The notes under the pieces were generated by a model. That model ran no database searches and had not been told where the DNA came from. It saw only the letters and a list, made by a program, of their open reading frames with translations. A stretch of DNA of 64,000 bases from Thermoflexaceae bacterium. Its GTDB lineage: Bacteria; Chloroflexota; Dehalococcoidia; Tepidiformales; Tepidiformaceae. The stretch lies in contig JABTUD010000002.1 in the NCBI GenBank assembly GCA_015075555.1, positions 186,001 to 250,000 of the forward strand, written 5' to 3'. Each line of letters opens with the position of its first letter. Position 1 is the stretch's first letter. This document shows, piece by piece, positions 26,122-36,246 of this stretch. Position numbers and translations under genes: made by a program.

Positions 26122-26562
26122 TCACTCGACCACGAAGTAGTGGGCCTTGGTGCATTCGGAAACGGTGGCTTCCTTTGCGGCGAGCCGCTCGCGGACCTTC
26201 TCCGGGGGCTGCGGCCGCTTCCGGGTGACGAGCGACGTCGGGTCGGAGACGGACTCCTCCAGGTACCTGATCAGCGCCTGGTGAAAGGAGTCCAGGTCGG
26301 CAGGTGGCGTCGTTGCCTTCAGAGAGGCGATGAAGTCGGTGATGCTCTTCGCGATCCCCTCGGCGGTTGTCTGGCTGATGAGGGCATCGGAGAAGCCCTT
26401 CGTGCCGGCGCAGATGACCTTCAGGTACTCCTCGTCGCTGGCGGGCGCCGAGGCCGGAGCGCTGGGAGTGGCCTGCTCGTCCTTGCTTTCGCCGCCACAG
26501 GCGAGGCCGCCGAGAGCCATCAGCACGGGAAGAACGAAGAGGAGTATGAACGCTCTGGGCAT
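26122..26562 (-). CDS. predicted lipoprotein of unknown function
   Basis: A small exported protein of about 146 residues. From the ATG at 26562 the signal peptide (PRAFILLFVLPVLMALGG) ends in the lipobox GGLAC, then an acidic Ser/Ala/Pro linker and a helical domain with two further cysteines (VICAGTKGF and SECTKAHYF). An upstream ATG at 26592 adds ten residues. No family recognised. It lies about 95 nt upstream of ilvE on the same strand. Confidence 0.6.
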   Translation of the reverse strand: MPRAFILLFVLPVLMALGGLACGGESKDEQATPSAPASAPASDEEYLKVICAGTKGFSDALISQTTAEGIAKSITDFIASLKATTPPADLDSFHQALIRYLEESVSDPTSLVTRKRPQPPEKVRERLAAKEATVSECTKAHYFVVE

Positions 26563-26627
26563 GGGCTTGAATGCTACACCGGCGAAGGGCAAGGCGCCGT
26601 GAGGGAAACCCCGCCCCTGGCCGCCGC

Positions 26628-27485
26628 CTATAGCAGGAGCTTCGAAGACGCCGAGCCTGGCCGCCTTCGCCAGTTGTGAACAAGGTAGCGCTTGATGCCC
26701 TCGCGTTCGACCGCCTCCATGGTGCAGCGGCCGTCCCGGGCGGCGGCTGCGGCGCTTTGGCGCGCCATGTCCTCAAGTGCGGCAGGAGTCGTTACCCCGA
26801 ACACTTCGGCGTGTTCCACGAGCGTGTGCGCCTGGGCGACATGGAGTTGGAGCAGCCAGCCCAGGCAGAGTTCGGCCAGGCCAAGGTGGAAGTCCCGGTC
26901 GCCGAAGGTGATGGCCACGCGCCCGGGGGTCGATTCGCTGCCGGCGAGCATGAGGGTGGCGCCGAAGTGGGGCATGGAGAGGTCCATCACCATGCGATAC
27001 AGCGGACCAAGTATGGGGTGGGCGGCGAGCACCTCGGCGGCGCGGAAAGCATGGAGCCTGTACTCGGTGGCGTGCTCCTCCGGCGCGAGGGCAATGCCTC
27101 CCTGCTCAAGCCACATGAGCCATTCGGCTGCGCCCTGGCGGAGCAGGTAGATCTGGGCCGCCTGGAAGTCGGTGGCGGAGCGGATGAGAGTGACGGCAGC
27201 CGCGTAATTGCCCCCCTCGAGGGCGTGGAGCGCTTCGAGCCGGCAGAGCCACGCCCTGGACCAGAGGCCGAGCGCCGAGGCAAGCTGCTGGGTTCGCAGC
27301 CTGGCGCCAGTCGCGGCCTGAGCGACGGCCCCTTCGAGCGTCAGGCCCTCCACGACGAGTTCGGCGTCGGCCCCCAGGACGAACGACGTCTGGCGGTGCG
27401 CGTCAGCCGGCCCCCCGGTGGGCGGTTTGGGAGCGTGCCCGGCCACCGGGAAGACGCGGGGTGGTGCGACCCTGGGTATGGCCAC
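26628..27485 (-). CDS. conserved-looking protein of unknown function
   Basis: A soluble protein of 285 residues with no recognised domain. It is rich in Ala, Leu and His, mostly helical in appearance, with segments such as RLEALHALEGGNYAAAV and AEWLMWLEQGGIALAPEE and a basic tail (HNWRRRPGSASSKLLL). The GTG at 27485 is chosen because it lies 1 nt after the stop of the DinB gene; the long frame running back through that gene is a shadow. It is the last gene of the def-SLOG-eno-DinB unit. Confidence 0.6.
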   Translation of the reverse strand: MAIPRVAPPRVFPVAGHAPKPPTGGPADAHRQTSFVLGADAELVVEGLTLEGAVAQAATGARLRTQQLASALGLWSRAWLCRLEALHALEGGNYAAAVTLIRSATDFQAAQIYLLRQGAAEWLMWLEQGGIALAPEEHATEYRLHAFRAAEVLAAHPILGPLYRMVMDLSMPHFGATLMLAGSESTPGRVAITFGDRDFHLGLAELCLGWLLQLHVAQAHTLVEHAEVFGVTTPAALEDMARQSAAAAARDGRCTMEAVEREGIKRYLVHNWRRRPGSASSKLLL

Positions 27486-27486
27486 G

Positions 27487-28107
27487 CTAGTTGTCCTCCT
27501 CGTCTTCAAAATCGTCTTCGTTAGCATCGGCAGCGCCCGGGAGGAGGCTCTCGCGAACGGATTCAAAAAGCCGCTGCTGGCGAAGCTGGCGGCCGGGGTC
27601 GCTGGCGTAGTCGGCGTAGAGGACCCAGTTGAGCACCATCGGGTCGCGGCCCAGCTCGGGAACGGCATCGATGACGTCCAGGGCGTGCCCCTCGATGTGG
27701 CCGGACCACATGCCGAGCGCCCCGGCCAGGGAAAGGCCATGGCTGAAGGGCTCGTTCACCTGTTCCGGGGTGAAGGACTCCATCATGTTGAGCAGGGCAT
27801 CGCGGGTGGCGCCAAGGGATTCGAGCAGGGCGGGCAGCCGGGCCCGGGCGAAGGCGGGCGCGGCAATCTCGTTCTGCCCCATGGGGTCGAAGCCACCGGG
27901 GAAGGGCGGCTCGCCGGCCAGCACGTTGGCCAGCGCCGCGGCGTACCGGGCCTGCGCATCGCCGAGGTGCCCAATGAGCTGGCGGACTGTCCATCCTCCG
28001 GGGATCTTCCGTTCGAGCCCACCCTTCGGAAGGTTGGCTGCCATGTAGCGGACCATGGCAACGTCGTAGATCAGCTTGTCGGCGAGAGCGCGAACCTGTG
28101 GCAGCAC
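27487..28107 (-). CDS. DinB-like protein
   Basis: A 206-residue four-helix protein. Candidate metal-binding histidines are in VRQLIGHLGDAQARY and MWSGHIEGHALDVID, with the usual PGGWTVRQLI entry to helix 2. It ends with an acidic tail (ANEDDFEDEEDN). It is unrelated in detail to the DinB protein at 16841. Function unknown; it lies between enolase and a hypothetical gene. Confidence 0.65.
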   Translation of the reverse strand: MLPQVRALADKLIYDVAMVRYMAANLPKGGLERKIPGGWTVRQLIGHLGDAQARYAAALANVLAGEPPFPGGFDPMGQNEIAAPAFARARLPALLESLGATRDALLNMMESFTPEQVNEPFSHGLSLAGALGMWSGHIEGHALDVIDAVPELGRDPMVLNWVLYADYASDPGRQLRQQRLFESVRESLLPGAADANEDDFEDEEDN

Positions 28108-28128
28108 GGGGCCAGTCTAGTCCTCCTC

Positions 28129-29963
<1,835 letters not shown>

Positions 29964-29966
29964 GGC

Positions 29967-30464
29967 CTAACCCTGCACCTCCGGGGCATCGTTGAGCGGG
30001 ACCAGCGCCTCGGGGCCGGGGAGGTAGTCGATGTAGAGGATACCGTTGATGTGGTCGATCTCGTGTTCAAGCGCCTCGGCCATCAGGTCGTCCTCGGCCT
30101 TGATGCGCACTTCTTTGCCCGTGTAGGGGTCAATCCCTTTGGCGAGCACCTTCACCGAGCGGATGATCTCGCCGCGGAACCCCGGAACGGAGAGGCACCC
30201 CTCGTCGACCCTGCGTTCGCCCGAACGCTTCACGATCTCCGGGTTCAGGAGGGCGACGCGGTCGTGGCCGGGGACGTCGATGACGATGACGCGCAGGCCG
30301 ACGCCGATCTGCGGGGCCGCCAGCCCTACGCCCGGGGCGTCATACATCGTGTCCCACATGTCCTCGATGAGCCGGTGGATCGAGCTATCAACCGGGAGGC
30401 GAACGCGTTTCGCCTTCTCGCGCAGAACGGGATCGCCGGCACGGCGTATGGGCAGGATGGCCAC
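29967..30464 (-). CDS. def: peptide deformylase
   Basis: Removes the N-formyl group from nascent proteins. At 165 residues it has all three signature motifs: GVGLAAPQIG (46-55), EGCLSVPG with the metal ligand Cys90, and HEIDH at 134-138, which supplies His134, Glu135 and His138. It is the first gene of the leftward def-SLOG-eno-DinB-hypothetical unit and is divergent from nadB. Confidence 0.95.
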   Translation of the reverse strand: MAILPIRRAGDPVLREKAKRVRLPVDSSIHRLIEDMWDTMYDAPGVGLAAPQIGVGLRVIVIDVPGHDRVALLNPEIVKRSGERRVDEGCLSVPGFRGEIIRSVKVLAKGIDPYTGKEVRIKAEDDLMAEALEHEIDHINGILYIDYLPGPEALVPLNDAPEVQG

Positions 30465-30557
30465 AAGTTCGCTCCGATGGTGGTGTTCGGGTCGGCGGTG
30501 CGCCGCCGTGCAGTTTAGCGCGCGCGCTGCACAGGCGCTGACAGGACTGGCCGGGCA

Positions 30558-30580
30558 CTTCGTGTAGCAACTACACTAAG
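30558..30580. promoter_or_regulatory. palindromic operator candidate upstream of nadBC
   Basis: GTGTAG-CAA-CTACAC (30562-30576) is a perfect 6-bp-arm palindrome extended outward by CTT/AAG with one mismatch, so 9 of 10 pairs match. It overlaps a possible -10 (TACACT, 30572-30577) and ends 30 nt before the nadB start codon. A repressor of NAD synthesis is the obvious candidate binder; I cannot match it to a known consensus. Confidence 0.5.
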
Positions 30581-30610
30581 CCCCGTGCAGAGCCCCCGGA
30601 GCCACTCACC

Positions 30611-32134
30611 TTGAAGCAGGACTTCCGGCTGATCGTGATCGGCAGCGGTATCTCGGGGCTCTTCGTGGCGCTCGAAGCCCAGAAGCTCGGGCCCGTGCTG
30701 GTGCTCACCAAGGGCAGCATCGAGGACTGCAACACCCGCTGGGCCCAGGGGGGCATCGCCGCCGCCGTCGGTCCACTGGATAGCCCGGAACAGCACCTTG
30801 CCGACACGATCGCTGCCGGGGCCGGGCTGGTAGACGCGGAGGCGGCACGCATCCTCTGCTCCGAAGCGCCCGCCCGAATCCGCGACCTGGTGGACTACGG
30901 CGTGGCGTTCGATTCGCTGGGGGGCGAAGTCGCCCTTGGCCGCGAAGCCGCGCACAGCCGGGCACGCGTGCTCCACGCCGGGGGGGACCGCACCGGCGCC
31001 GCCATCGAGACGACGCTCGCCTCGGCCGCTTCGGGCCCGGGGATAACAATCCTCGATCACACCATTGCCACGAGGCTGCTCGGCGAACGCGGGGCGGTCA
31101 CTGGCGTCGAGGCGATCGATCTTGCTTCGGGCACGAGCATTTCCTTCGAAGCGCCGGCGGTGGTGATCGCAACTGGCGGCGCGGGCCGGCTCTATTCGCA
31201 CACCACCAACCCCGATGTGGCCACCGGCGATGGCATCGCTCTCGCCTTCGATGCAGGCGCAGAGGTTGCGGACCTGGAGTTCTACCAGTTTCATCCGACG
31301 GCTTACCGCAGCAACAGTGCGCCGCCGTTCCTGATCTCCGAGGCGGTTCGCGGCGAAGGTGCGGTGCTTCGCAATGCCGCCGGCGAGGCGTTCATGGGCC
31401 GCTATCACGAGCTGGGTGACCTTGCCCCGCGCGACGTTGTGGCGCGCGCAATAGTGGCGGAGATGAAAGCGACCGCGAGCGAGAACGTGTTCCTCGATTG
31501 CACGGTGATTCGCGGGGTCGACCTGGCGGCGCGATTCCCGGCGATCTTTGCCTTCTGCCGCGGCCAGGGCATCGATATCGGCCGGGAGCCCATCCCGGTT
31601 GCCCCGGCAGCCCACTATCTGATGGGGGGCGTGAGGACGGACACGTTCGGGCGGACAACCGTGCCGGGGCTGTTTGCCGTGGGAGAAGCCGCCTGCACCG
31701 GCGTTCACGGCGCCAACCGGCTCGCCAGCAACTCACTCATGGAGACCGTGGTGTTTGGCAAGCGAATGGTGGAGTGTCTCAACGAGGCCCCCCGGGGCGC
31801 GGAACCGGACCCGGGCGCTATCGAATGCGATGACGCGGGCGGCGCCTCGCCGGGCCACTGGGCCCTGCAGACGCTGATGTGGGATTGCGCCGGTATCGAA
31901 CGCAGCGGCGAGGGGATCGAGAGGGCGCTGGCGGCCGCCAACGGCTGGGCGCACTCCCCGGCGGAGCCAACCCGCGAGTGGCACGAACGCCGCGAGATGG
32001 CCCGGCTTGCGCGCCTGATGCTACAGGCGGCGCTCCGCCGGACGGAGAGCCGGGGCGCGCACTACCGGAGCGACTTCCCCGAACGGGACGACGAGCGATG
32101 GTTGCGGAAGCAGGTGTTTCGCCGTGGCCATTGA
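30611..32134 (+). CDS. nadB: L-aspartate oxidase
   Basis: Flavoenzyme oxidising aspartate to iminoaspartate, first step of de novo NAD synthesis. In 507 residues it shows the FAD dinucleotide motif IGSGISGLFVAL (about 10-21), RWAQGGIAAAVG, ATGGAGRLY, FYQFHPTAY and MGGVRTDTFGRTTVPGLFAVGEAACTG split across the active site, plus a helical C-terminal domain. The start is TTG at 30611 with GGAG upstream. It overlaps nadC by 11 nt. Quinolinate synthase (nadA) is not in the window. Confidence 0.93.
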   Translation: MKQDFRLIVIGSGISGLFVALEAQKLGPVLVLTKGSIEDCNTRWAQGGIAAAVGPLDSPEQHLADTIAAGAGLVDAEAARILCSEAPARIRDLVDYGVAFDSLGGEVALGREAAHSRARVLHAGGDRTGAAIETTLASAASGPGITILDHTIATRLLGERGAVTGVEAIDLASGTSISFEAPAVVIATGGAGRLYSHTTNPDVATGDGIALAFDAGAEVADLEFYQFHPTAYRSNSAPPFLISEAVRGEGAVLRNAAGEAFMGRYHELGDLAPRDVVARAIVAEMKATASENVFLDCTVIRGVDLAARFPAIFAFCRGQGIDIGREPIPVAPAAHYLMGGVRTDTFGRTTVPGLFAVGEAACTGVHGANRLASNSLMETVVFGKRMVECLNEAPRGAEPDPGAIECDDAGGASPGHWALQTLMWDCAGIERSGEGIERALAAANGWAHSPAEPTREWHERREMARLARLMLQAALRRTESRGAHYRSDFPERDDERWLRKQVFRRGH

Positions 32135-32981
32135 GCCGCCACCGTCCGACGAAATCACCCGCGCCGTCGCGCTCGCGCTGGCCGAGGACCGCGCGCAGGA
32201 CGACATCACCACCCTGAACACCGTCCCCGCTACGCTCCATGGCCAGGGCGTGTTCGTCGCCCGCAAGGGCGGGGTGCTGGCCGGGCTGCTGCTGGCTGAG
32301 GCGACGTTCCGCCAGCTCGACCCGGGCGTCCGGTTCACGGCCCGGGCAGAGGACGGGGACCTCGTCGGCGAAGGCCAGGTGATTGCGGTCGCCCGGGGCG
32401 CTGTGCGCGCGCTCCTGCAGGGGGAGCGGGTTGCCCTGAACTTCCTGCAGCGGCTTTCGGGCACCGCCACGCTCACCCGGCAGTTCGCCGATGCCGTGGC
32501 GGCGACGGGCGCAATGGTCCTCGACACGCGCAAGACAACGCCGGGGCTACGGGACCTGGAGAAGTTCGCTGTCCGTTGCGGCGGCGGCGTCAACCACCGG
32601 CGCGACCTTGCCGCCATGGCGATGATCAAGGACAACCACCGCGAGGCGCTGGCGCGCGAGGGCCGCACCCTGGCCGAGGCAGTAGCGTCGATCAGGCTGA
32701 GGGCGCCAGGCAAGTCCGTGGAGATCGAGATCGACGCCCTCGGCCAGCTTGAGGACGCCCTTGCGGCAGGGCCAGAATGGATCCTGCTCGATAACATGGA
32801 CCTTGCGGAGCTGCGGAAAGCGGTGGAGCTCACCGCCGGGCGGGCGAAGCTCGAGGCAAGCGGCGGGGTGACGCTGGCCACTGTTGCCGCGATTGCGGCC
32901 ACGGGAGTGGACGCCATCTCGGTGGGGGCGTTGACGCACAGCGCGCCGGCGCTCGACATCAGCCTCGACCTTTCGTTTTAG
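32124..32981 (+). CDS. nadC: nicotinate-nucleotide pyrophosphorylase (carboxylating)
   Basis: Quinolinate phosphoribosyltransferase: quinolinate plus PRPP gives nicotinate mononucleotide. The 285 residues carry NFLQRLSGTATLTRQF, DTRKTTPGLRDLEKFAVRCGG (split), HRRDLAAMAMIKDNH, VEIEIDALGQ and ISVGALTHSAPALDISLD, all diagnostic. The GTG start at 32124 lies within the end of nadB, so the two are coupled. It converges with the SDR gene, whose stop is 21 nt away. Confidence 0.95.
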   Translation: MAIEPPPSDEITRAVALALAEDRAQDDITTLNTVPATLHGQGVFVARKGGVLAGLLLAEATFRQLDPGVRFTARAEDGDLVGEGQVIAVARGAVRALLQGERVALNFLQRLSGTATLTRQFADAVAATGAMVLDTRKTTPGLRDLEKFAVRCGGGVNHRRDLAAMAMIKDNHREALAREGRTLAEAVASIRLRAPGKSVEIEIDALGQLEDALAAGPEWILLDNMDLAELRKAVELTAGRAKLEASGGVTLATVAAIAATGVDAISVGALTHSAPALDISLDLSF

Positions 32982-33002
32982 CTTCCCCGGCCGGCGTGCC
33001 GG

Positions 33003-33797
33003 TCAGTTCATGCGGATGCCGCCATCCACATTCAGCGCCTGCCCGGTGATGTTCCGCGCCTGCTCGGAGACAAGGAAGGCCACGGCGTGGCCGATGTCCT
33101 CCGGGAACTGCTCCCGCCGCAGGGGGCAATTGGACCTCAGATACGTTTCGAAGAAGCGGCGCTGCTCCACCGCTTCGGGCGCGGCATCGCCCCCGACGGC
33201 GGCTTCCAGGCCGCGCCACATATCCGTCCACAGCAGCCCCGGGCAGACCGCGTTCACGTTGATGTTCGAAGGGCCCAGTTCGGCGGCGAGAGACTGTGTG
33301 ACGCTGATCGCGCCGGCCTTGGAAGCACCGTAGTGAGCCAGCCCCACGCCGCCCACGCGCCCCGCGATGGAGGAGATGTTGACAATCTTGCCTCCCCCAT
33401 TGGCCTTGAAGTGGGGAATCAGAGCACTGGACATGGTCCAGATCGCCCTCAGGTTCACCCGGTAGCATGCGTCCCAGTCGTCGAGCGTGAGTTTCGAGGC
33501 GGCGACGTTGGCGCCCGCCACACCGGCGTTGTTGACGAGGATGTCGACCCTGCCCAGCGCTTCGATGGCGGCTGCCACACCGCTTTCCGCCGAAGAGGGG
33601 TCAGAGACGTCGGTGCGGACAACGATGGCCCGGCGGCCAAGGCCGCCGATCTCGGCGGCGGTGCGATTGGCATTCTCGAGATCGAGGTCGAGGATGGCGA
33701 TATCCGCGCCCTCCCCGGCGAGAACAAGCGAAATGCCGCGGCCGATTCCGCGGCCACCTCCGGTGACGATTGCGGCCTTGCCTTCGAGCCTGCCCAT
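33003..33797 (-). CDS. short-chain dehydrogenase/reductase
   Basis: Classical SDR of 264 residues. NAD(P)-binding TGGGRGIGRG is at about 12-21, acidic Asp-Leu-Asp after strand 2 (ILDLDLENAN) favours NAD, NNAG follows, and the catalytic Ser/Tyr/Lys appear in NISSIAG and YGASKAG. The C-terminus ALNVDGGIRMN is standard. GGAGGA lies 5 nt before the ATG at 33797, which fixes the start. Substrate unknown. Confidence 0.85.
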   Translation of the reverse strand: MGRLEGKAAIVTGGGRGIGRGISLVLAGEGADIAILDLDLENANRTAAEIGGLGRRAIVVRTDVSDPSSAESGVAAAIEALGRVDILVNNAGVAGANVAASKLTLDDWDACYRVNLRAIWTMSSALIPHFKANGGGKIVNISSIAGRVGGVGLAHYGASKAGAISVTQSLAAELGPSNINVNAVCPGLLWTDMWRGLEAAVGGDAAPEAVEQRRFFETYLRSNCPLRREQFPEDIGHAVAFLVSEQARNITGQALNVDGGIRMN

Positions 33798-33926
33798 GGG
33801 TTCCTCCAGCCAGTGAGTGATTGCGCGCAGGATAGCAGCGCCGGGCCGGCCCGGTGCGGCGGCGCAATACCGCAAGGGAACGGAAACATCACGGCCCGTC
33901 CACTTCAGCCTTCGCCGGAACACACG

Positions 33927-34121
33927 ATGATCCCGGTGATGAACATCACCGGCAGACCTGTGGCCGCGTCAGTCCCGGCCGACCCGTACGCCAGCGTCCT
34001 TTCTGCCTCGCGGTTTCTGATTGCGAAGAAGGCGCTGGAGATCCAGGCGTCAACGGGCGTGGCGATTGTCCAGCAACTGCTCGACCCATCGGTTGGGCGG
34101 AGCGTGGACTTCCGCGCCTGA
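33927..34121 (+). CDS. small protein resembling YjfB-type putative motility proteins
   Basis: A 64-residue acid-neutral protein: short N-terminus with Ala/Pro, an amphipathic helix (ASRFLIAKKALEIQASTG), then IVQQLLDPSVGRSVDFRA. The order helix, KALxIQ, QQLL, and terminal G-x-x-VD-x-RA resembles YjfB-like putative motility proteins (Pfam YjfB_motility), usually found in flagellated bacteria. It lies in the divergent gap between an SDR gene and fumarase; a second ATG is at 33939. The resemblance is short and the gene itself is only moderately sure. Confidence 0.4.
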   Translation: MIPVMNITGRPVAASVPADPYASVLSASRFLIAKKALEIQASTGVAIVQQLLDPSVGRSVDFRA

Positions 34122-34237
34122 CGCTGGCGCCGTGCCAGTCCCGGGCTGGCCCGGAGTGCGGCAGGGCTGGCTTCGCGGTACCCTCTGAGCATCCGGGGCG
34201 CGGCGCGCGCCGCGCTTCACCCGCCAGGGAACCGCCA

Positions 34238-35083
34238 ATGAGAGAGATCCCCGCACCGGCCATCGCCGATGCCATCGCGAAGCTCGCCGTTGAAGCCACG
34301 CATTTCCTCCCCGAGGACGTTGAGGGCGCCATCCGTAGCGCGCGCGCCGGCGAGAAGTCGCCGCTCGCCATCCAGGTGATCGACGAGATCCTGGAGAACG
34401 CCGCCGTCGCACGTGAACGGATGCTTCCGCTCTGCCAGGACACGGGCACAGCCGTGGTCCACGTCGAGCTTGGCCAGGATGTGCACGTAGCAGGTGGCTA
34501 TGTGGTGGACGCCATCAACGAGGGGATCAGGCGGGGCTACGCCGAAGGATACCTGCGCAAGTCCATCGCGGCGCGGCCTTTCAGCGCGCGTACCAACACG
34601 GGCGACAACACGCCGGGGGTCATCCACTTCGAGATCGTTCCCGGCGATGAGCTGAAGCTGATGTTCATGCCAAAGGGCGGCGGCTGCGAGAACATGTCGC
34701 GCTACCAGAACTTCCTCCCCGGCATGGGCCGGAAGGCGGTAGTCGATTTCGTCTGCGAGACGGTGGATCTCGCCGGGGGCAATCCCTGCCCGCCTCTCAT
34801 CATCGGTGTGGGCATCGGCGGAACGGCCGAGAAGGCGATGACCATCGCCAAGCACGCGCTCTTCCGCAAGGTCGGGTCGCGCAACGCCGACCCCGAGGTC
34901 GCGGAGCTGGAGGACGAGCTCATTGAGGCGGTGAACGCACTGGGCGTGGGCCCGCAGGCCGTGGGCGGGACCACGACAGCGCTGGACGTCTTCGTCGAGA
35001 CACATCCGACGCACATCACCTCGTTGCCAGTCGCAGTGAGCATGCAGTGCCACAGCGCGCGCACCCGCCAGTTGGTCCTGTAG
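34238..35083 (+). CDS. class I fumarate hydratase, alpha subunit
   Basis: Iron-sulfur fumarase/tartrate-dehydratase alpha subunit of 281 residues. The three cluster cysteines lie in LCQDTGTA (Cys66), GGGCENMS and SMQCHSAR, with ARPFSARTNTGDNTPGVIH (substrate loop) and GIGIGGTAEKAM-type GVGIGGTAEKA. It hydrates fumarate to malate in the TCA cycle. The beta subunit is encoded at 35602, separated by a GNAT gene. An oxygen-labile [4Fe-4S] cluster is expected. The ATG at 34238 begins MREIPAPAIAD. Confidence 0.92.
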   Translation: MREIPAPAIADAIAKLAVEATHFLPEDVEGAIRSARAGEKSPLAIQVIDEILENAAVARERMLPLCQDTGTAVVHVELGQDVHVAGGYVVDAINEGIRRGYAEGYLRKSIAARPFSARTNTGDNTPGVIHFEIVPGDELKLMFMPKGGGCENMSRYQNFLPGMGRKAVVDFVCETVDLAGGNPCPPLIIGVGIGGTAEKAMTIAKHALFRKVGSRNADPEVAELEDELIEAVNALGVGPQAVGGTTTALDVFVETHPTHITSLPVAVSMQCHSARTRQLVL

Positions 35084-35089
35084 CTTGCC

Positions 35090-35605
35090 ATGACCGGCAC
35101 GGGGACTGTGACCAGGATCAGGGTGGCCACGGCCGCCGATGCGGGCGACATCGCCAGGCTGGTGGTGCTCGCCTATCGCGTGGAGGACTTCTTCGTCTAT
35201 GGCGACCGCACGGACGAAGCTGAGGTGACGGCGTTGCTGGCCAGCGATCGCTTCCTGGTGGCCGAAGATGAGAATGGCGCGATCACGGGCTGCGTACACC
35301 TGTCCGAGAAGAACGGCCGCGGTTACTTCGGCATGCTCTCGGTCCACCCGGGGGTCCAGACGCGGGGCCTTGGCAGGGAGCTGGTTGCCCGGGCCGAGGC
35401 AGAATTCGCGGCGCGCGGGCTCCCCGGCATCGACATCCTGGTGGTGAACCTGCGCGAGGAGCTGCCGGCGTGGTACGGGCGGCTCGGGTACAGGCAAACG
35501 GGCACCCGGCCGTATCACCCGCCATCGAGAATCCCCTGCCACTTCCTTGTGCTGAGCAAGGAGCTGGCGCAGTCGACACAGCAGGACGCGGAGGTCACAC
35601 CGTGA
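35090..35605 (+). CDS. GNAT family N-acetyltransferase between fumarase subunit genes
   Basis: A 171-residue acetyltransferase. The pyrophosphate loop is in MLSVHPGVQTRGLGRELV and the C-terminal motif B is WYGRLGYRQTGTRPY, the pattern of general GNAT proteins. Its ATG lies 6 nt after the fumarase alpha stop, and its own stop overlaps the GTG of fumarase beta (GTGA), so it is co-translated with both. Acceptor unknown; the position suggests but does not prove a link with fumarase. Confidence 0.82.
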   Translation: MTGTGTVTRIRVATAADAGDIARLVVLAYRVEDFFVYGDRTDEAEVTALLASDRFLVAEDENGAITGCVHLSEKNGRGYFGMLSVHPGVQTRGLGRELVARAEAEFAARGLPGIDILVVNLREELPAWYGRLGYRQTGTRPYHPPSRIPCHFLVLSKELAQSTQQDAEVTP

Positions 35606-36195
35606 ACGACTCCATCGCCATAACCACACCTCTAACAGACGACGTGATCGGCCGGTTGAAACCCGGCGACCACGTGAGCATCAGCGGGGTCATCTACACC
35701 GCGCGAGATGCGGCCCACAAGCGGCTCATCGAGATGGCCGACCGCGGAGAAGCGCTCCCCCTGGAACTGCGCGGCCAGATCGTCTACTACGTCGGGCCGA
35801 CACCGCCGCGTCCCGGCATGGTCATTGGATCGGCGGGGCCGACGACGGCGATGCGGCTCGACCCGTACACGCCGCGGATGCTGGAGCTGGGCCTGAAGGG
35901 GATCATCGGCAAGGGCGGGCGCGGCCCGGCGGTGCGCCAGGCAATCGTGGCCCATCATGCGGTCTACTTCATCGCCGTGGGCGGGACCGGGGCGCTCCTC
36001 AATCGCCACATCAAGAAGGCCGAGGTGATCGCCTTCGAGGACCTTGGCACCGAGGCGATCCGGCGGCTCGAGGTGGAAGGATTCCCGGCGATCGTGGTGA
36101 ACGACTGCCGGGGCGGCGACCTCCTGGAGGAGGGGCGGAGGCAGTACCGCACCAGTGCCCGCCCGGTGCCCGCAGGGCAGGCAGCAGGCGGTTGA
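35602..36195 (+). CDS. class I fumarate hydratase, beta subunit
   Basis: A 197-residue swivelling-domain partner of the alpha subunit. GDHVSISGVIYTARDAAHKR, GQIVYYVGPTPPRPGMVIGS (split), MELGLKGIIGKGG-type LELGLKGIIGKGGRG and IAVGGTGALL match the family. The GTG start at 35602 lies in the stop of the GNAT gene. The last 30 residues (RQYRTSARPVPAGQAAGG) are a flexible tail. Confidence 0.92.
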   Translation: MNDSIAITTPLTDDVIGRLKPGDHVSISGVIYTARDAAHKRLIEMADRGEALPLELRGQIVYYVGPTPPRPGMVIGSAGPTTAMRLDPYTPRMLELGLKGIIGKGGRGPAVRQAIVAHHAVYFIAVGGTGALLNRHIKKAEVIAFEDLGTEAIRRLEVEGFPAIVVNDCRGGDLLEEGRRQYRTSARPVPAGQAAGG

Positions 36196-36246
36196 TGCCG
36201 GCGGTATTCCCTTCCCGGGATAAACGTGACAAACTAAATCAACTTT

